Numbered from the stretch's first letter, positions 1 to 11,214 are shown. The stretch: DNA of 64,000 bases from Synchiropus splendidus (GCF_027744825.2 NC_071348.1:21795563-21859562); one strand, 5' to 3'. The notes: generated from the sequence alone by a model not told the origin. A program made the numbers and translations.

Positions 1-1320
1 TATTGTCGCTTTGAGCAGCCATTTTGCACCAACACCTCTGTGGTCTCTCCAGCCCCATGTTCCACTTTACAACAAAGGACTATGCTGTCTCTTAGTGACA
101 CAACTAAGATGAACGGTGTCACTGAGACAGCAACGTCGATCACAGACACTTTTGATGAGCCACCCCCTCACCTCCCCCCTCTTCCTCTTTCTCTTGACAT
201 CATGGAGCACGACGTGCGCACTCAGCTCAGGAGGCTGAACCTTCGGAAGGCGGCAGGTCCGGACAGAGTTTCCCCTGCCATCCTGAAGCATTGTGCTGCT
301 GAGCTGGCTCCAGTGTTCACTGACATCTTCAATGCTTCCTTGGTGTCCTGTCATGTACCTGCCAGCTTTGAGTCCTCCAATACCATCCCTGTTCCCAAGA
401 AGGCCAGGATCACATGACTGAATGACTACAGACCGGTGGCACTGACGTCTGTGGTCATGAAGTCCTTTGAGCGCCTGGTTCTCTCTCACCTGAAATCTAT
501 CACTGCTTCTCACCTGGACTCATTGCAGTTTGCCTACAGAGCCAACAGATCTGTGGACGATGCAGTGAACCAGGCCCTTCATTTTGTTATGGAGCATCTG
601 GACCACCCAGGAACCTATGGCAGGATCCTGTTTATGGACTTAAGCTCTGCCTTTAACAAAATTCTTCCAGCTCTGCTTGAATACAAGCTTCGCCAGCTTG
701 ACGTGCCTGACTCCCTCTGTAGATGGATTACAGACTTCCTGACCAGCCGAAGTCAGTGTGTGCGGCTGGGGACGACTGTCTCCGACACTCGGACCCTCAT
801 CATCGGGTCTCCTCAGGGCTGTGTTCTCTCGCCGTGGCTCTTCTCTATGTACACTAACTGCTGCACCTCCAGCCACGAGTCCATGAAGCTGATCAAGTTT
901 GCGGATGACACCACCATCATCAGGCTCATCTCAGATGGAGATGAGTCGGCTTACAGGAGGGAGGTGGAGCGGCTAATGTCCTGGTGCAGCTACAACAACC
1001 TGGAGCTCAACGCCCAGAAGACAGTGGAGATGTTCATAGACTTCAGGAGAGTAACAGTTTCTCTGTCCCCTCTCATGTTGGCTGGTTTACCTATTCCTAT
1101 TGTGGACTCCTTCTGCTTCCTGGGAACCACCATCACTGAGGACCTCAAATGGGAGCCAACCATCAGGTCCCTCATCAGGAAGGCCCAGCAGAGAATGTTC
1201 TTTCTGAGGCAGCGACGGAAACTACAACTGCCGACGAAGTTGCTGGTGGAGTTCTACACAGCCATCATCCAGTCCATCCTCACCTACTCTATCACCGTCT
1301 GGTACAACAGCGCCACCTCC
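1..1320 (+). mobile_element. L2/CR1-group LINE fragment (5' cut by window, 3'-truncated)
   Basis: This segment is nearly identical over its length to the RT half of the fuller LINE at 11203-14350 and to the copy at 37010-39707. It stops abruptly after the codons for SATS, where the other copies continue with about 280 more coding bases, a TTTTA-rich 3' UTR and a GATTCT tail. The next base begins the ~190-bp tandem array, so the 3' end was lost by deletion or recombination rather than by normal 5' truncation. The L2/CR1 assignment rests on the RT motifs and is family knowledge; the truncation is seen directly. Confidence 0.85.
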
Positions 1321-1323
1321 TGA
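1..1323 (+). pseudogene. LINE ORF2 reverse transcriptase, interrupted
   Basis: Encodes the end of the endonuclease-RT linker and the RT palm. Visible RT blocks are [48 protein letters not shown] and the catalytic KFADDTTII, followed by FLGTTI. A TGA at 415-417 replaces the GGA present in both other copies of the window and splits the frame; the rest (436-1323) is open. The thumb and C-terminal domain are missing. RT would copy LINE RNA at the nick made by its own endonuclease; this copy cannot make a complete protein. Confidence 0.85.
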
Positions 1324-2205
1324 AAATGTGTTTCATGCACCGTTCACTCACTGCTCTGGGATGCCTGAGAACATGAAAATTTCACCTGCAAATATTGGAA
1401 AAACAGTCTTTCTAAAAAAAATTAATACTAAACCTATATTTCTGAACTGTATTTCAAAGGGTTATCAACATTTTTTTTTTTTTTTCCTGGTCAGAAACCG
1501 AGCTTGTCTCGGGCTGAAAACGCATTTTCTGTACTGTACATTCTCTGCTCAGGGAATGCCTCAGAACATGAAAATCTCACCTGAATTTACAGCAGAAGCG
1601 GTCTTTCTAGTAGCTGCAGAATTAATTCAACATATCTGAAGTGGTTTCAGAGCGATAACATTTTTATGTTTGTCAATTCTGAAAACCACTGTCACTCCTG
1701 CTGGAAACGCAATATCTGCACTGTTCAGTCACTGCTCAGGGTTGCCTGAGAACATGAAAATTTCTCCTGCATGTATAGGAAAAACACTCTTTCTAATATA
1801 TTTAACGCTAAACCTACATTTCTGAAATGTTTTTAGAGGGTTATCAAGAATTTTATTTTTGACGGTCCCAAACCCACTTTCTCTTCTCTCAGGCATACCA
1901 CAGAACATGAAAATTTCACCTCCCACTAAAAGCAGAAGGGATCTTTCTAGTAGGTGCCAAACAAGTTCAACATGTCTGAAGTGGTTTCAGAGTGATAACA
2001 TTTTTATGTTTGTCGGTCTGAACACCACCGTCACTCGGGCTGAAAAACGGTTTACTGCACTGTTCACTCACTAATCAGAATAGCCTCAGAACATGAAAAT
2101 ATCACCTGCCACTATAGGAAAAACACTCTTTCTGGTACATTCAACACTAAACCTACATTTCTGAACTTTCCTAAGAGGGTTATCAACGATCTAATTTTTG
2201 CCGAT
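1324..2205 (+). repeat. Short tandem array of ~190-bp A/B monomers
   Basis: The anchor ACATGAAAAT recurs at 1371, 1567, 1752, 1905 and 2091, a spacing of 185-196 bp with one 153-bp deleted unit. Two monomer types alternate. Type A has GGAAAAACACTCTTTCT followed by a CACTAAACCTACATTTCTG-like stretch. Type B has AGCAGAAGGG, TAATTCAACATGTCTGAAG and ATGTTTGTCGG. Both carry a GCTGAAAACGCGTTTTCTGC-like core in most units. The array continues at 2887 and 7540 after interruptions. It is the diverged plus-strand equivalent of the minus-oriented 188-bp satellite at 40.7-50.4 kb. Confidence 0.85.
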
Positions 2206-2816
2206 TGTTGGGAAATACACCTTTAATGTATCTTCCGCGTTTTCATTTACTCGTGACAATGACTACCAAAAACCTACAAGTTAAAATCAAAAAGAATTTA
2301 TTCCTTGCCAGCGGAGTCTATTCACCTACTCAGGGCCCTGGGTCATCAACTATCTCTGCCTTAGCCTCAGCTCAAGTAGAATACTGTGACAAAACTTATC
2401 TGGGCCTGACCCTTTTTATATGCTTTCAGCCCATCTTGGGGTGTAGTCTCCACTGATTGGTCCTGGTCTTCTTATGGTCCTAGTCGTCATGGGTCAAATT
2501 CAACATGTTGTATTGACTCCACTCAGTCTGGAGCGATGTTGATGAATCCTCCCAAATGTTGCCTATAATAGGTGGTAGCTGAGAACCCGATCCATTCTTC
2601 TGATTGGCTTGCTTCTGTCATCTCATCCGTTCTCCATCTGGTCATTTGGTTTACGACCCCCATGGATGATCAAGTCCCATGACAATTGCCATTCCTGCCA
2701 TTTAACACACACCATTTTTAGTCCACATATTCTTCCATGGATACAGGGTCAACTTGATGATACCTTACCCTTACTCACCGCATCTGTTGAATGCAATCTT
2801 TTTATTATTATTTAAC
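2206..2816 (-). mobile_element. Probable solo LTR inserted in a type-A monomer
   Basis: The segment begins TGTTGGG and ends TTTAACA, giving TG...CA ends in either orientation. On the minus strand it has LTR-like order: a U3-like stretch, a TATA-type box (GCATATAAAAAGG, near 2412-2425) and a polyadenylation signal AATAAA (2298-2303) 90 bp before the end. It splits a type-A monomer whose halves resume on either side. No matching target duplication was found, and 70 bp of AT-rich sequence lie between its end and the returning monomer, so the exact ends are uncertain. It could belong to a Gypsy or ERV family; no internal coding region is attached. Confidence 0.5.
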
Positions 2817-2841
2817 AAAACATTCTAAAGTAATTCAATTC

Positions 2842-2886
2842 AATGATATATCTTTTTTTAATATATTTATTTAGTAATATATCATT
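2842..2886. repeat. AT-rich inverted repeat (10-bp perfect arms)
   Basis: AATGATATAT at 2842-2851 is the exact reverse complement of ATATATCATT at 2877-2886, enclosing a 25-bp AT-rich loop. It lies between the LTR-like element and the resumed monomer. It may be the end of a small insertion or simply AT-rich filler. Confidence 0.4.
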
Positions 2887-3318
2887 ATTCCTATACGGTC
2901 CGAAACCCACTTTCTCTGTGGCCGAAAACGCGTTTTCTGTGCTGTTCACTCACTGCTCAGCGATGCCACAGAAGATTAAAATTTCACCTCCCACTATAGC
3001 AGAAAAGGTATTCCTCATTGGTTCAGAACTAATTCAACCTGTCTAAAGTGATTTAAGAGAGTTATCAACATTTTTATTTTTGTCGGTTTGTAACCACCTT
3101 TTCTTTGGCTGAAAACGCGTTTTCTGCACTGTTCACTCACTGATCAGAATAGCCTCTGAACATGAAAATATCACCTACAACTATAGGAAAATCACTCTTT
3201 CTAGTATATTCAGCACTAAACTTACCTTTCTTAACTGTATTTCAGGGGGTTATCAACATTTCTTTTACCTGGTTTGAAACCCAGCTTATCCCGGGCCGAA
3301 AAGGCGTTTGCCGAATGT
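2887..3318 (+). repeat. A/B tandem array, continued
   Basis: The type-A monomer resumes at a GTCCGAAACCCACTTTCTC-like segment. A full B unit (CTATAGCAGAAAAGG... TAATTCAACCTGTCT) and another A unit follow. The array breaks at about 3318, inside the GCCGAAAAGGCGTTT version of the palindromic core, where the Tx1/L1-type LINE begins. Confidence 0.8.
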
Positions 3319-3432
3319 GGACGTGTGTGTGCGGAGCTCCTGAGATAGAGTTGACTTTTCTCCCTCAGATCTTTATAAAAAAAAAACGACTGAACACAAA
3401 GGTGCTGGAGTACTTTATTTTCTTTTGCTTTT

Positions 3433-4244
3433 TTGCTCTTTTGTAGAGCTGAGGCCCTTTTTGCCTCACTCGCGGATCTGGGAAGCAATGGAAAAGACTA
3501 TACTGTCATGCTGGAGGTGGAAGAAAGCATTGAAGCCATGGATATCATTAGGGAGATTACCAAGCAATGTGGAAAGCTGGCGTCTCTGCGTCCTATTGGG
3601 GAAAATAAATATGAAATGACCATGAAAACTATTGAAGGAATGGAGCAAACTAAGGAAGGATTTACCTGTAGATACTGGCGACAAAAGACTTGGTCTGCAG
3701 GGAAATGGTTGTTTCCTTCCTTTATATGGCATCTTATATACCCGACGAGATAATCCTGCAGAAATTGGAATCATGGGGAGTGGAACCACTCTCCCCCATC
3801 AAGAGACGACTTTGGCCTGGAACAGATGTCGCCGATGGAACTAGATTTCTACAGGTTATATTCAACAAAGAGACAATTTCTTTACCTTATTCGACCAAGT
3901 TCGAGACAGAAACAGGTCCCCAATATATACGATTATTACATGACTGACAGGTCAGGGTCTGCATGTCATGCATTAAGCTGGGGCACGTTTACCGCAATTG
4001 TCCAGAGCTGTCTTGCTTTCAATGTGGCAAAAAGGGACATTATAAAAGAGACTGCAACAAAAACATAGTATTAAGAAGACTTAAGGAAAGGAAGAAAGGA
4101 GCGATGAATAATATAGAAATGCAGGACCAAGATAGTGCTATACATACTGACTCCAGCGAAGAGGAAAGACAAACGGAAGAGGCGGGACAAACAATGGAGA
4201 AGAGACAGAAACAGGAAGACATGCCAGAGCAAACAACTAGCTGA
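3433..4244 (+). pseudogene. LINE ORF1 (RNA-binding, two CCHC zinc knuckles)
   Basis: Three overlapping reading frames carry one protein broken by frameshifts. The first part (from 3433) has YTVMLEVEESIEAMDIIREI. The next (from 3690) has SYIPDEIILQKLESWGVEPL. The last (from 3963) has two knuckles with spacing Cx2Cx4Hx4C: CMSCIKLGHVYRNC and CFQCGKKGHYKRDC. A strongly acidic/basic tail follows. In Tx1-type LINEs such a protein packages element RNA; here that role is inferred from the knuckles and position upstream of the endonuclease. At least two frameshifts make it non-functional. Confidence 0.7.
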
Positions 4245-4938
4245 AAGGAGATTGGAGAGAAAACGGAACTGACACAGCAAAGGGGGGTTTCTGAAGATAT
4301 CCAGCAGATGTATGCAATGAAGATAACAAAAGCCAAGATAAAGATGCCTATTGAGAACCACCAGTGGAGAGCAAATGTGATGAAAGTGAAGATGAAGAAA
4401 GAACTGGAGCGGAAAAAAGATATTGATATTGATGGAAAAACGAAAAAAAAAAATAAAAAGATGTACAACCAAAGACAAGAAAAAAAACATGCCAGAAGAA
4501 AAACATGAAAAGAATATGTCTGATCAAGAAAAAGCAAGATCTGAGATCGACATGGACAAAATACATGACAAAATGCATGAGGAAGTAATGAGTGGAAAAA
4601 TAGGAAATGGCTATAAACGAGTGAAGAAGAAAGTGAGATGAGTGAGATCTCTGGTGATGAATTGATGGTAGATAATGACAAGGAAAATCTCAATAAATAT
4701 TAAAAAACCTACTGTGAAAAATAGAAGAGAGAAAGATGAGGAGAGAAAAATAATTTCTAAAATACCAACAAAGACATCAAGAAGATGATAGAAAGAATGC
4801 TTTTGTTTGAAATGTTTAGTCATCAAATACATTCAAGTGATTAAAACTTTTATTTTTTATCATTTTGGCGATTGATTTTCGGATTTATTTATTTTTTGTT
4901 ATTTGGTCTTATGAATCCTCCTTTTTAAATTTCGGTAC

Positions 4939-5773
4939 AATGACTACCATAATATCCTTTCACGTAAATGGCCTAGAAAGTAGTAAAAGAATGGAGAAAG
5001 CTATACAATTACTAAATGCGGAAATTATTTGTTTACGAGAAACACATTGGGATTCAGAGAAAATGGAATGTTTTAGAAAATAATGTGTTTTTTGTTTGTT
5101 TTTTAATGTTTTTTGTAGTAATGGAGACACGAGAACAAAAGGATATTTCCAAGGGTGCAGGAATGTGAAAAAGATGAAGTAAGAATTGTAGGCATCAAAA
5201 TCATGAATGATAATACAGAATGGAAAATCTTTTCGATATATGCGCGAAATGATAAAGAAGAAAAGGTATTATTTTTTGAAAAACTGGATAAGAAATGTCA
5301 TGGAAATTGTATTGTGATGGCTGATTTTAATGTATGGTGTGGAAAAATAGATGTTGCTGTGAATATGGCTTTTAAAAATGATATATCAAGTAAAGTCTTA
5401 ATGAATGTAATGAAAAAAAAGGATTGATTGATGTATGGAGATCAAAATTGAAAGGAAATATTCAAGGCATCAAATAGTAAATGGAGCATTAAAACAAAGT
5501 AGAATTGACTTTATTTTATGTAAAGAGGAAATGGCAAAAGATTTTAGAAATTTTAAATATATTCAAACCAAATTAAGTGACCATGTGATTTTCAAATGTG
5601 TATGGGGTAAAAAGGAAATAATCAAAGAAGGTGGGATATGGTGTATGAATGAGGACATTTTAAAGGATGAAAATTATCGAAACCCAATTAGCCAAAATGT
5701 AATTGTAATTGCTATGGATTTTAAAACTGACGTGTTGAGCTGGTGGAAGAAATGTAAAGAATTGATAAAGTAA
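4939..5773 (+). pseudogene. LINE ORF2 endonuclease (APE-like) remnant
   Basis: Starts at MTTIISFHVNGLESSKR, the usual beginning of an L1/Tx1 endonuclease (beta strand plus Asn-Gly). It continues with IICLRETHW, holding the catalytic ETHW, then IYARNDKEEK and VMADFNVWCGKID, which corresponds to the G-D-F-N motif with Gly replaced by Ala. Next come NGALKQSRIDFILCKEEMAK and TKLSDHVIFKC, which keeps the catalytic Ser-Asp-His. Three frames are needed (4865-5083, 5155-5427, 5435-5773), so the gene is broken. The protein would nick target DNA to prime reverse transcription. Confidence 0.7.
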
Positions 5774-6373
5774 ACATCAATAGAATATAGTAAAAAAAAG
5801 AACCATGAAAGAAAAAAAGTTGACTTAAGAAAAAGACTAAATGAAGAGAGTAAGCTAATTGAAGAAAATAAAACAAATGAAATAGAAAGATATTTAGAAA
5901 TTAAAAGATCAATTAGATGAAATGGAAGAGAGTAAATGTCAAGGAGCAATATTAAGGAGCAGAGCAAGATGTCTTGTGGGTGGGGAAAATGTACAGGATA
6001 TTTTTTGAAAATTGAAAAGATAATGAGGCAAATCCACGATAAGAACGGGTAAAAAAAAACAGCAAAAAAATTAGACTGCATGTACAAGAATACTATGCAA
6101 ATTTATTTCAAAAGGCAGAAGAGAAAGAGGAAGATATGAATAAAGTCTTGAAACATATAGAATGTGAATTAAACCAAGAAGAGAAGGAAAACTGTAATGA
6201 AAACGTAACTATGGAAGGGATAGAAATCGCAATAAGTGACCTATATAAAAATAAGGGTCCAGGAATAAATGGACTAGGAATAGAATTTGTTGTTTTTAAA
6301 GATTAAATGTCCCAATAATTCTAAAAAGAGTTTTCGATGAAATGGAAGAAAAAAATCAGATGGTTGAAGAAAT

Positions 6374-6995
6374 GAACACTGGATGAACTCCCTCTTGGAC
6401 ATCAACAAGACTCGCCTCACTCGGAGAGCCCTGAGGATTACAAGAGACCCCACCTACCCGTCACACCGCCTCTTCACGCTGCTGCCATCAGGGCGAAGGT
6501 TCCAGAGTCACCGTGCATGAACTAGCAGACTGAAAGACAACTTCGTCCACCAGGCTGTCATGATGCTGAACTCCCTTCCTGCTCTGCCCCCGGGTCTGCA
6601 CCAGGCACTTTTGGCTCCATCCATTGCACGTCTGCCCGTCCTGGGTGGGGGACCCCTCCTCTGACGCTCACCCTGAGGTTTCTCAGTTTTCCTCCCGATA
6701 GGGTTTTTTTCTGTTTCTGAGTGTTTCCTTAGCCAATGCGAGGGTTTAGGGTAAAGGATATGCAATGCTGCCCATGCTGTCATGAGCCATGTGCTCCACC
6801 CGGTGGTTGATGGACTGATGTGAGGATGATTTTTGTTGCCATGTATCCTGCTGTGTATTTATCAATTCTTTATATTTGTTCCTGTCTGTGATTTTTATGC
6901 CATGCGTCCAGGTCTGAGAGAACAGATATTTCATCCATGCTGTATGTCTTGTACTGTAGCATATTTGACAATAAAGTTACCTAAATACCTAAATA
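6374..6995 (+). mobile_element. 3' end of a second L2/CR1/Rex-like LINE, inserted in the Tx1-type LINE
   Basis: GC-rich sequence sitting abruptly in AT-rich sequence. It encodes the characteristic LINE C-terminus (LDINKTRLTRRALRIT, then HRLFTLLPSGRRFQSHRA) with a TGA at about 6518. A 3' UTR follows that ends in GACAATAAAGTTACC and a short ACCTAAAT tandem repeat. This is a different family from the GATTCT-tailed LINEs elsewhere in the window. It is severely 5' truncated, as is common for LINEs. Confidence 0.75.
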
Positions 6996-7535
6996 GCTGG
7001 AAAATACGGAAACTAGGAATAAAAGGAAAAATATTTGTGACTAACGCACTATTAATAAGTAAAATTATTTATATTAGGAATGTTGTTCCCATTAATGAAA
7101 GAGTGTTAAAGCAAATTGACATTTTAATAAGAGATTTTATTTGGGAAGACAAAGGAGTAAGAATTAGTAAAGATATATCAGAAAATAGATATGAGGATGG
7201 GGGTTTAAAACTAGTCAATCTAAGGATTAAAAAAATGCACTAAGAGTTAAAACTATGTCGAATTACTTAAATAACAAGAATGATCAAATATGGAAAATGT
7301 TTTTGGGAAAAGCAATAAGTAAATATGCAGCGAATGAAAATACAGGAATTTTTATGATTTTTAGACGAAGTCTCATGGAAGATATATCGGAATACTATCA
7401 AGAGGTTCTGGAGGGATGGGGAGAAGCTCTTAATGAGCTTCATTATGATTGCAGAACACGAAAACAAATACTAATCCAACCGATCTTTCTTCACAATCAA
7501 ATACGGACACTTGGGAAGGTGTTATTCAACATGAA
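6996..7535 (+). pseudogene. Tx1/L1-type LINE ORF2 C-terminal region
   Basis: Downstream of the inserted LINE tail the frame reads LNSWKIRKLGIKGKIFVTNA, LLISKIIYIRNVVPIN, IRDFIWEDKGVR and ENRYEDGGLKLVNL. This is the post-RT pattern of L1/Tx1 ORF2 (W..R.LS..GK, N-ALL-SK, FIW, GGL-L-). A stop at 7241-7243 and a frame change continue it to about 7535, where the type-A monomer resumes. It confirms that the AT-rich block is one element, now lacking its RT core. Confidence 0.65.
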
Positions 7536-7539
7536 AATG

Positions 7540-8242
7540 TGCAAAAGCACATTCAACACTAAACATACATTTCTGAACTGTTTTTAGAAGGTTGTCAACA
7601 ATTTTATTTTTGCAGGTTCGAAACCCACTTTCTCTCTGGTTGAAAACATGTTATCCGCACTGTTCATTCACTGCTCACCGATGCCTCAGAACATGACAAT
7701 ATCACCTGGAACTATAGCAGAAGGGGTGTTTCTCGTAAGTGCCGAACTAATTCAACATCTCTGAAGTGGTTTGAGGTAGTTAACATTTTAATGCTTGTTG
7801 GTCTGAAAACCACAGTCCCTCGGGCTGAAAACGCGTTTTCTGCACTGTTCATTCAGTGCTCAGGGATGCCTGAAAATTTGACCTGCCAGAACAGCAGTCA
7901 AGGTCTTTCTAGAAGGTGCAGAACTAATTCAATCTGTCTTAAGTGCTTTAAGAGAGTTATCAACATTTTTATATTTGTCGGTCTGTAAACCACCTTTTCT
8001 TGGGCTGAAAACGCATTTAGTCATTGATCAGAATAGCCTCATGAAAATATCACCTGCAACTACTGGCAAAACGTTCTTTCTAGTATATTCGGCACTAAAT
8101 CTACCTATCTGAACCGTTTTTCAGGGGGTTATCAACAATTTAATTTTTGCCAGTCCGAAACCCACTTTCCCTTTGGCCGAAAATGGGTTTTCTGCACTGT
8201 TCACTCACTGCTCAGCGATGCCTCAGAAGAAAATTTCAGCCG
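7540..8242 (+). repeat. A/B tandem array, third block
   Basis: Resumes with the type-A stretch CATTCAACACTAAACATAC. Alternating B, A-like and B units with shortened members follow. GGGCTGAAAACGCGTTTTCT near 7830 is a complete palindromic core. The block ends at GAAGAAAATTTCAG, where a DIRS fragment begins. Confidence 0.8.
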
Positions 8243-8690
8243 TCATGGGCGATACGTGATGCGCTCGCCCCGGGAGCTCAACCTCACCCCGAGGAGTGAC
8301 CATCCCACCCGCCGCTGACAGAGCCACCATCGTGCAGTGGATTCGTGTTTATGCCGTTGGCAACCAGCTCACAGCGCTTGAGAACATCATCGCGCTCTTT
8401 ATGAGCTCCGTGGACAGGCTCATCCATTGCAGAACCTCGCTCACTCCACCAGAGATTTTGGAGTTTCAACAGTCCGTCAGCGTGGTGCCCCGCTCGTGGC
8501 GCCTCTTCCACACACAGCCGCTGCCTGGGGGGAACACCGTCACTGGTCGAAGGGGCGGGGTGATCCCAGCCGTCAAATCATAGCCGTGCTGATCATCGCT
8601 GCTCATCTTGGAGAGACCAGTCAGCTGCTCTGACCTCTGCTCCCTAAGCGTAGGATGAAAACTTTGTATCTAAAACTATGCATCTGTAAC
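8243..8690 (+). mobile_element. DIRS ORF1 5' fragment (plus orientation)
   Basis: The 95-residue frame at 8296-8583 reads VYAVGNQLTALENIIALFMS, then SSVDRLIH and SLTPPEILEFQQSV. The same protein is encoded on the minus strand at 62307-62669 and 55004-55440 as the start of DIRS copies C and B. The DNA ends with the segment AAACTTTGTATCTAAAACTA, which is also found inverted in those copies. It is the only DIRS piece in the window on the plus strand. Function of this N-terminal region is unknown to me; it precedes the Ser-rich ORF1 block. Confidence 0.65.
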
Positions 8691-8737
8691 AGGTCTGAAT
8701 ACTGTGGCCTTGTCTACAGTTAAAAAGTGGTGTCTTA

Positions 8738-9335
8738 ATGTGGTCAGTAGAACGCCGTCTGAAACAATACGTGGAGTCACATGAGGCTTCCACATTTGTC
8801 GATGGTGAGAAAAGTAATCTTTATTTGACATTCTGTTTTTTCATTGCGGTAACCCACGCCATAATTCGATGTCTTACTGAAACATCACTCACAAACATCT
8901 CACTTTGTCATACAACAACTGTCAGACATCATGAACCACAGGCATAATTCCTTTTCATCTGAATGTATAATTCTGCCATTAAACCTTTTGGCTAGTGTTG
9001 AGAAATAATAAAACTTTACTTTTCACCAAACATCGTTATTCACCACAAGCAAACCCAAGTCCACACAACTCAATCACCCGTGCCATGTCATCGTAGGTTG
9101 TCAGTATTAGCTTACAAGCGGCACATCCACACAGAGCGAACTCAACGTACAAAGGAAACACAGTATACTTAAAAAACGCGTCACCATCCACACACTTAGA
9201 TCCCAAATCAGTCAACCCCAAGTGGAACAAACAAGTAAGTAGTTATGAACAAATTTATTTGACTAACCTGAAACAAAATGTGGACAGAGTCACACGAGGC
9301 TTCCACATTTGTCGGTGGTGAGAAAAGTAATGAAA
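8738..9335 (+). repeat. Direct repeat pair, about 510 bp apart
   Basis: GAGGCTTCCACATTTGTCG followed by a GGTGAGAAAAGTAAT segment occurs near 8784 and again near 9294, with similar flanks (GTGGAGTCACATGAGG versus GACAGAGTCACACGAGG). The intervening and following DNA (to ~9640) shows no coding pattern. It could be a diverged LTR pair or part of a longer repeat; family unknown. Confidence 0.5.
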
Positions 9336-10270
9336 AAAACTTCACTTCCTTTTTACCCACACATCTTCAATGCCCAGCCTCTGTCCTACCCTGCCCTCTA
9401 CTTACTTAATCAACTCCATGTTGAACAATTAAATGACATCTAACACACACTCTGTGACCACACATAAGTGGGCGTCACACACTCCCCAACAAACAAATGA
9501 CTCCTGACGTCATTAAGTTGATGAAATATGAACTTAAATACTATTCAAAAGACCTGTGTAATATAACCGCTAGGTGTAAACACACAGCAGGGAAACCACT
9601 GGTACATCGACAAGTAAGATAGGTGGTTTGGGTTGTGCTGTATTTCCCACACTGTCCTATGTGACACACTAAAGACACTTACTGCATTTACTTCCTTTTT
9701 CGATTGGTAGGAAGGCTCACCCATAGAATCCTACGTTAACCTCACAGCTGGCTTTCTGTCACGTCCTGATTTCCTGAGTGTCGGACTAGAATCAGTGTGA
9801 AGGTCTTGGGTGTCTGACTGACATGAAGGTGAAATATATGAATCACGCTCTTGTGAAGAACCTTCCAACTGTGTATTGTGTCATTCCTAATATCCCGTTC
9901 AATGTGTTCGATTATTATTTGTTTCTAACATTAGTATGCATTTTTAACTGCTTACAAAGTGTTTGCTTGTAGTACTCATTATATGCTGTGTTTTATTCAA
10001 CCATGTTCACCTCAATCTCATGAATTTCACTCTTTAATTACATAAGGTTTAATCTTTATTGGCACATATGACTATTTGTATCAGTGCTACTTCGTGCTGT
10101 TTTTTTCTTGTATGTTGTTTTCAACTACTCATGTTTTTAGTTGACATTAAGGAAAAGATTGCTGTTTTTAGGTGGAACTAACTTTAAAAGCCAATATCAT
10201 AGCTGTTTATATCACAGAACAAATTATTATATACACATTTTAAGAATGACTGTTTTCACAGTTATCAAGA
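9336..10270. other. Unannotated sequence upstream of the TspO-like gene
   Basis: AT-rich, no recognisable coding or repeat motif, and no clear promoter element. It may contain untranslated exon or promoter sequence of the downstream gene, but nothing in the sequence shows this. Confidence 0.4.
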
Positions 10271-11196
10271 ATGGCGAGTCATGATCCTGGCCGACTGGCA
10301 GCAATCGTGGTGTCTGTCATCTTCTTTGCAGTAAGTTTGGTGTTCAACGCCCTGGCTGCGGTGGGAACAGATACGTCAAACTAACCATTCAAATAAAGAA
10401 GAGGCGATGGATGAAATTACGACACCATTATTAAGATGAATTGCTATAGGTCCGTACACAACAACCACTGCCAACGTGTCGGAGGTGTTCCACACCGAGA
10501 TCACTCCTTCAGGTTGGGCCTTTAACATCTGGAGCGTCATCTACGTCTGACTTCTGCTGACGTTTATCTACATCGTAGCAGGCCTTTGCAGAAAGCAAGT
10601 TATTTTCTCCCCTTGTTGAATAGCAGAACAGTGCACAAGCCACTCCCAAAATATGGATGCCTTGCACTGTTGTTTTCTTGCTTTCATAAATAGATAATAT
10701 GATTTCACATCAGTACTGATGATATAACTTTATGTCAATGTTTTTGGACTAAAGGAAAAGAAAGAATTTCCTATCCAATTAAGATTATAGTTCCAAAAAG
10801 CCCATCCCAGCAAGAAGCAGGGAGCAGATTGCTGGTCCACTGGTTGCACAGAGAGAGATCAGCATCCCTTATATACCATTGTTATGACAGCATGATAGCA
10901 TGATTTGCTTCATAGACAGCGAAACAGTCGTAAGTTCTTCTGCAGTTGGTCAAATGGTTTCCTGCAAGCTGATATCCTTCCACATTCGATCCATGAGAGA
11001 TTTATTCAAGTGCCCACCTATGTATGAGCAGTTAAAAATAGAGAGGCATTAATTCAGGTCTTTCATCATTTTTGTTTCATTTTATTTTGTGTAGTAATTT
11101 GTACAATGGTAACCAATGTATTAAAAAGGTGTAAATAGTTAACAGTCAATTTTCTTGACTTTTTTTTCCATTCAATCAGGACCGGCTATGGCTACG

Positions 11197-11202
11197 TCTA
11201 CT
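11197..11202 (+). repeat. Target-site duplication of the LINE (TCTACT), left copy
   Basis: TCTACT at 11197-11202 recurs at 14351-14356, directly after the GATTCT tail. Removing one copy and the LINE restores an open exon in the expected frame (GGC TAC GTC TAC TGC AGC). That makes this a convincing six-base duplication even though it is short. One base of the tail could be shared, so the duplication may be five to seven bases. Confidence 0.7.
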
Positions 11203-11214
11203 ATTGTATCAAAG

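Larger units (their letters stand above)
3319..7535 (+). mobile_element. Decayed Tx1/L1-group LINE
   Basis: An AT-rich block clearly different in composition from its neighbours. In plus-strand order it holds an ORF1-like stretch with two CCHC knuckles (3.4-4.2 kb), a lysine/glutamate-rich tail, an APE-type endonuclease remnant (4.9-5.8 kb), a short RT-start remnant near 6210-6300 (NKGPGINGLGIEF) and an ORF2 C-terminal region (7.0-7.5 kb). The RT core is missing; an L2-like 3' end occupies that place. The A/B array lies on both sides. The family is inferred from the zinc-knuckle ORF1 plus the W-x-R-LG-KGK/ALLISK C-terminal pattern. Stops and frameshifts throughout mean it is dead. Confidence 0.7.

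Noticed and set aside
4040..4693. Hydrophobic 217-residue minus-strand frame
   Set aside because: It is the antisense of the Lys/Glu-rich ORF1 tail of the Tx1-type LINE; the Phe/Ser/Leu richness is a by-product.
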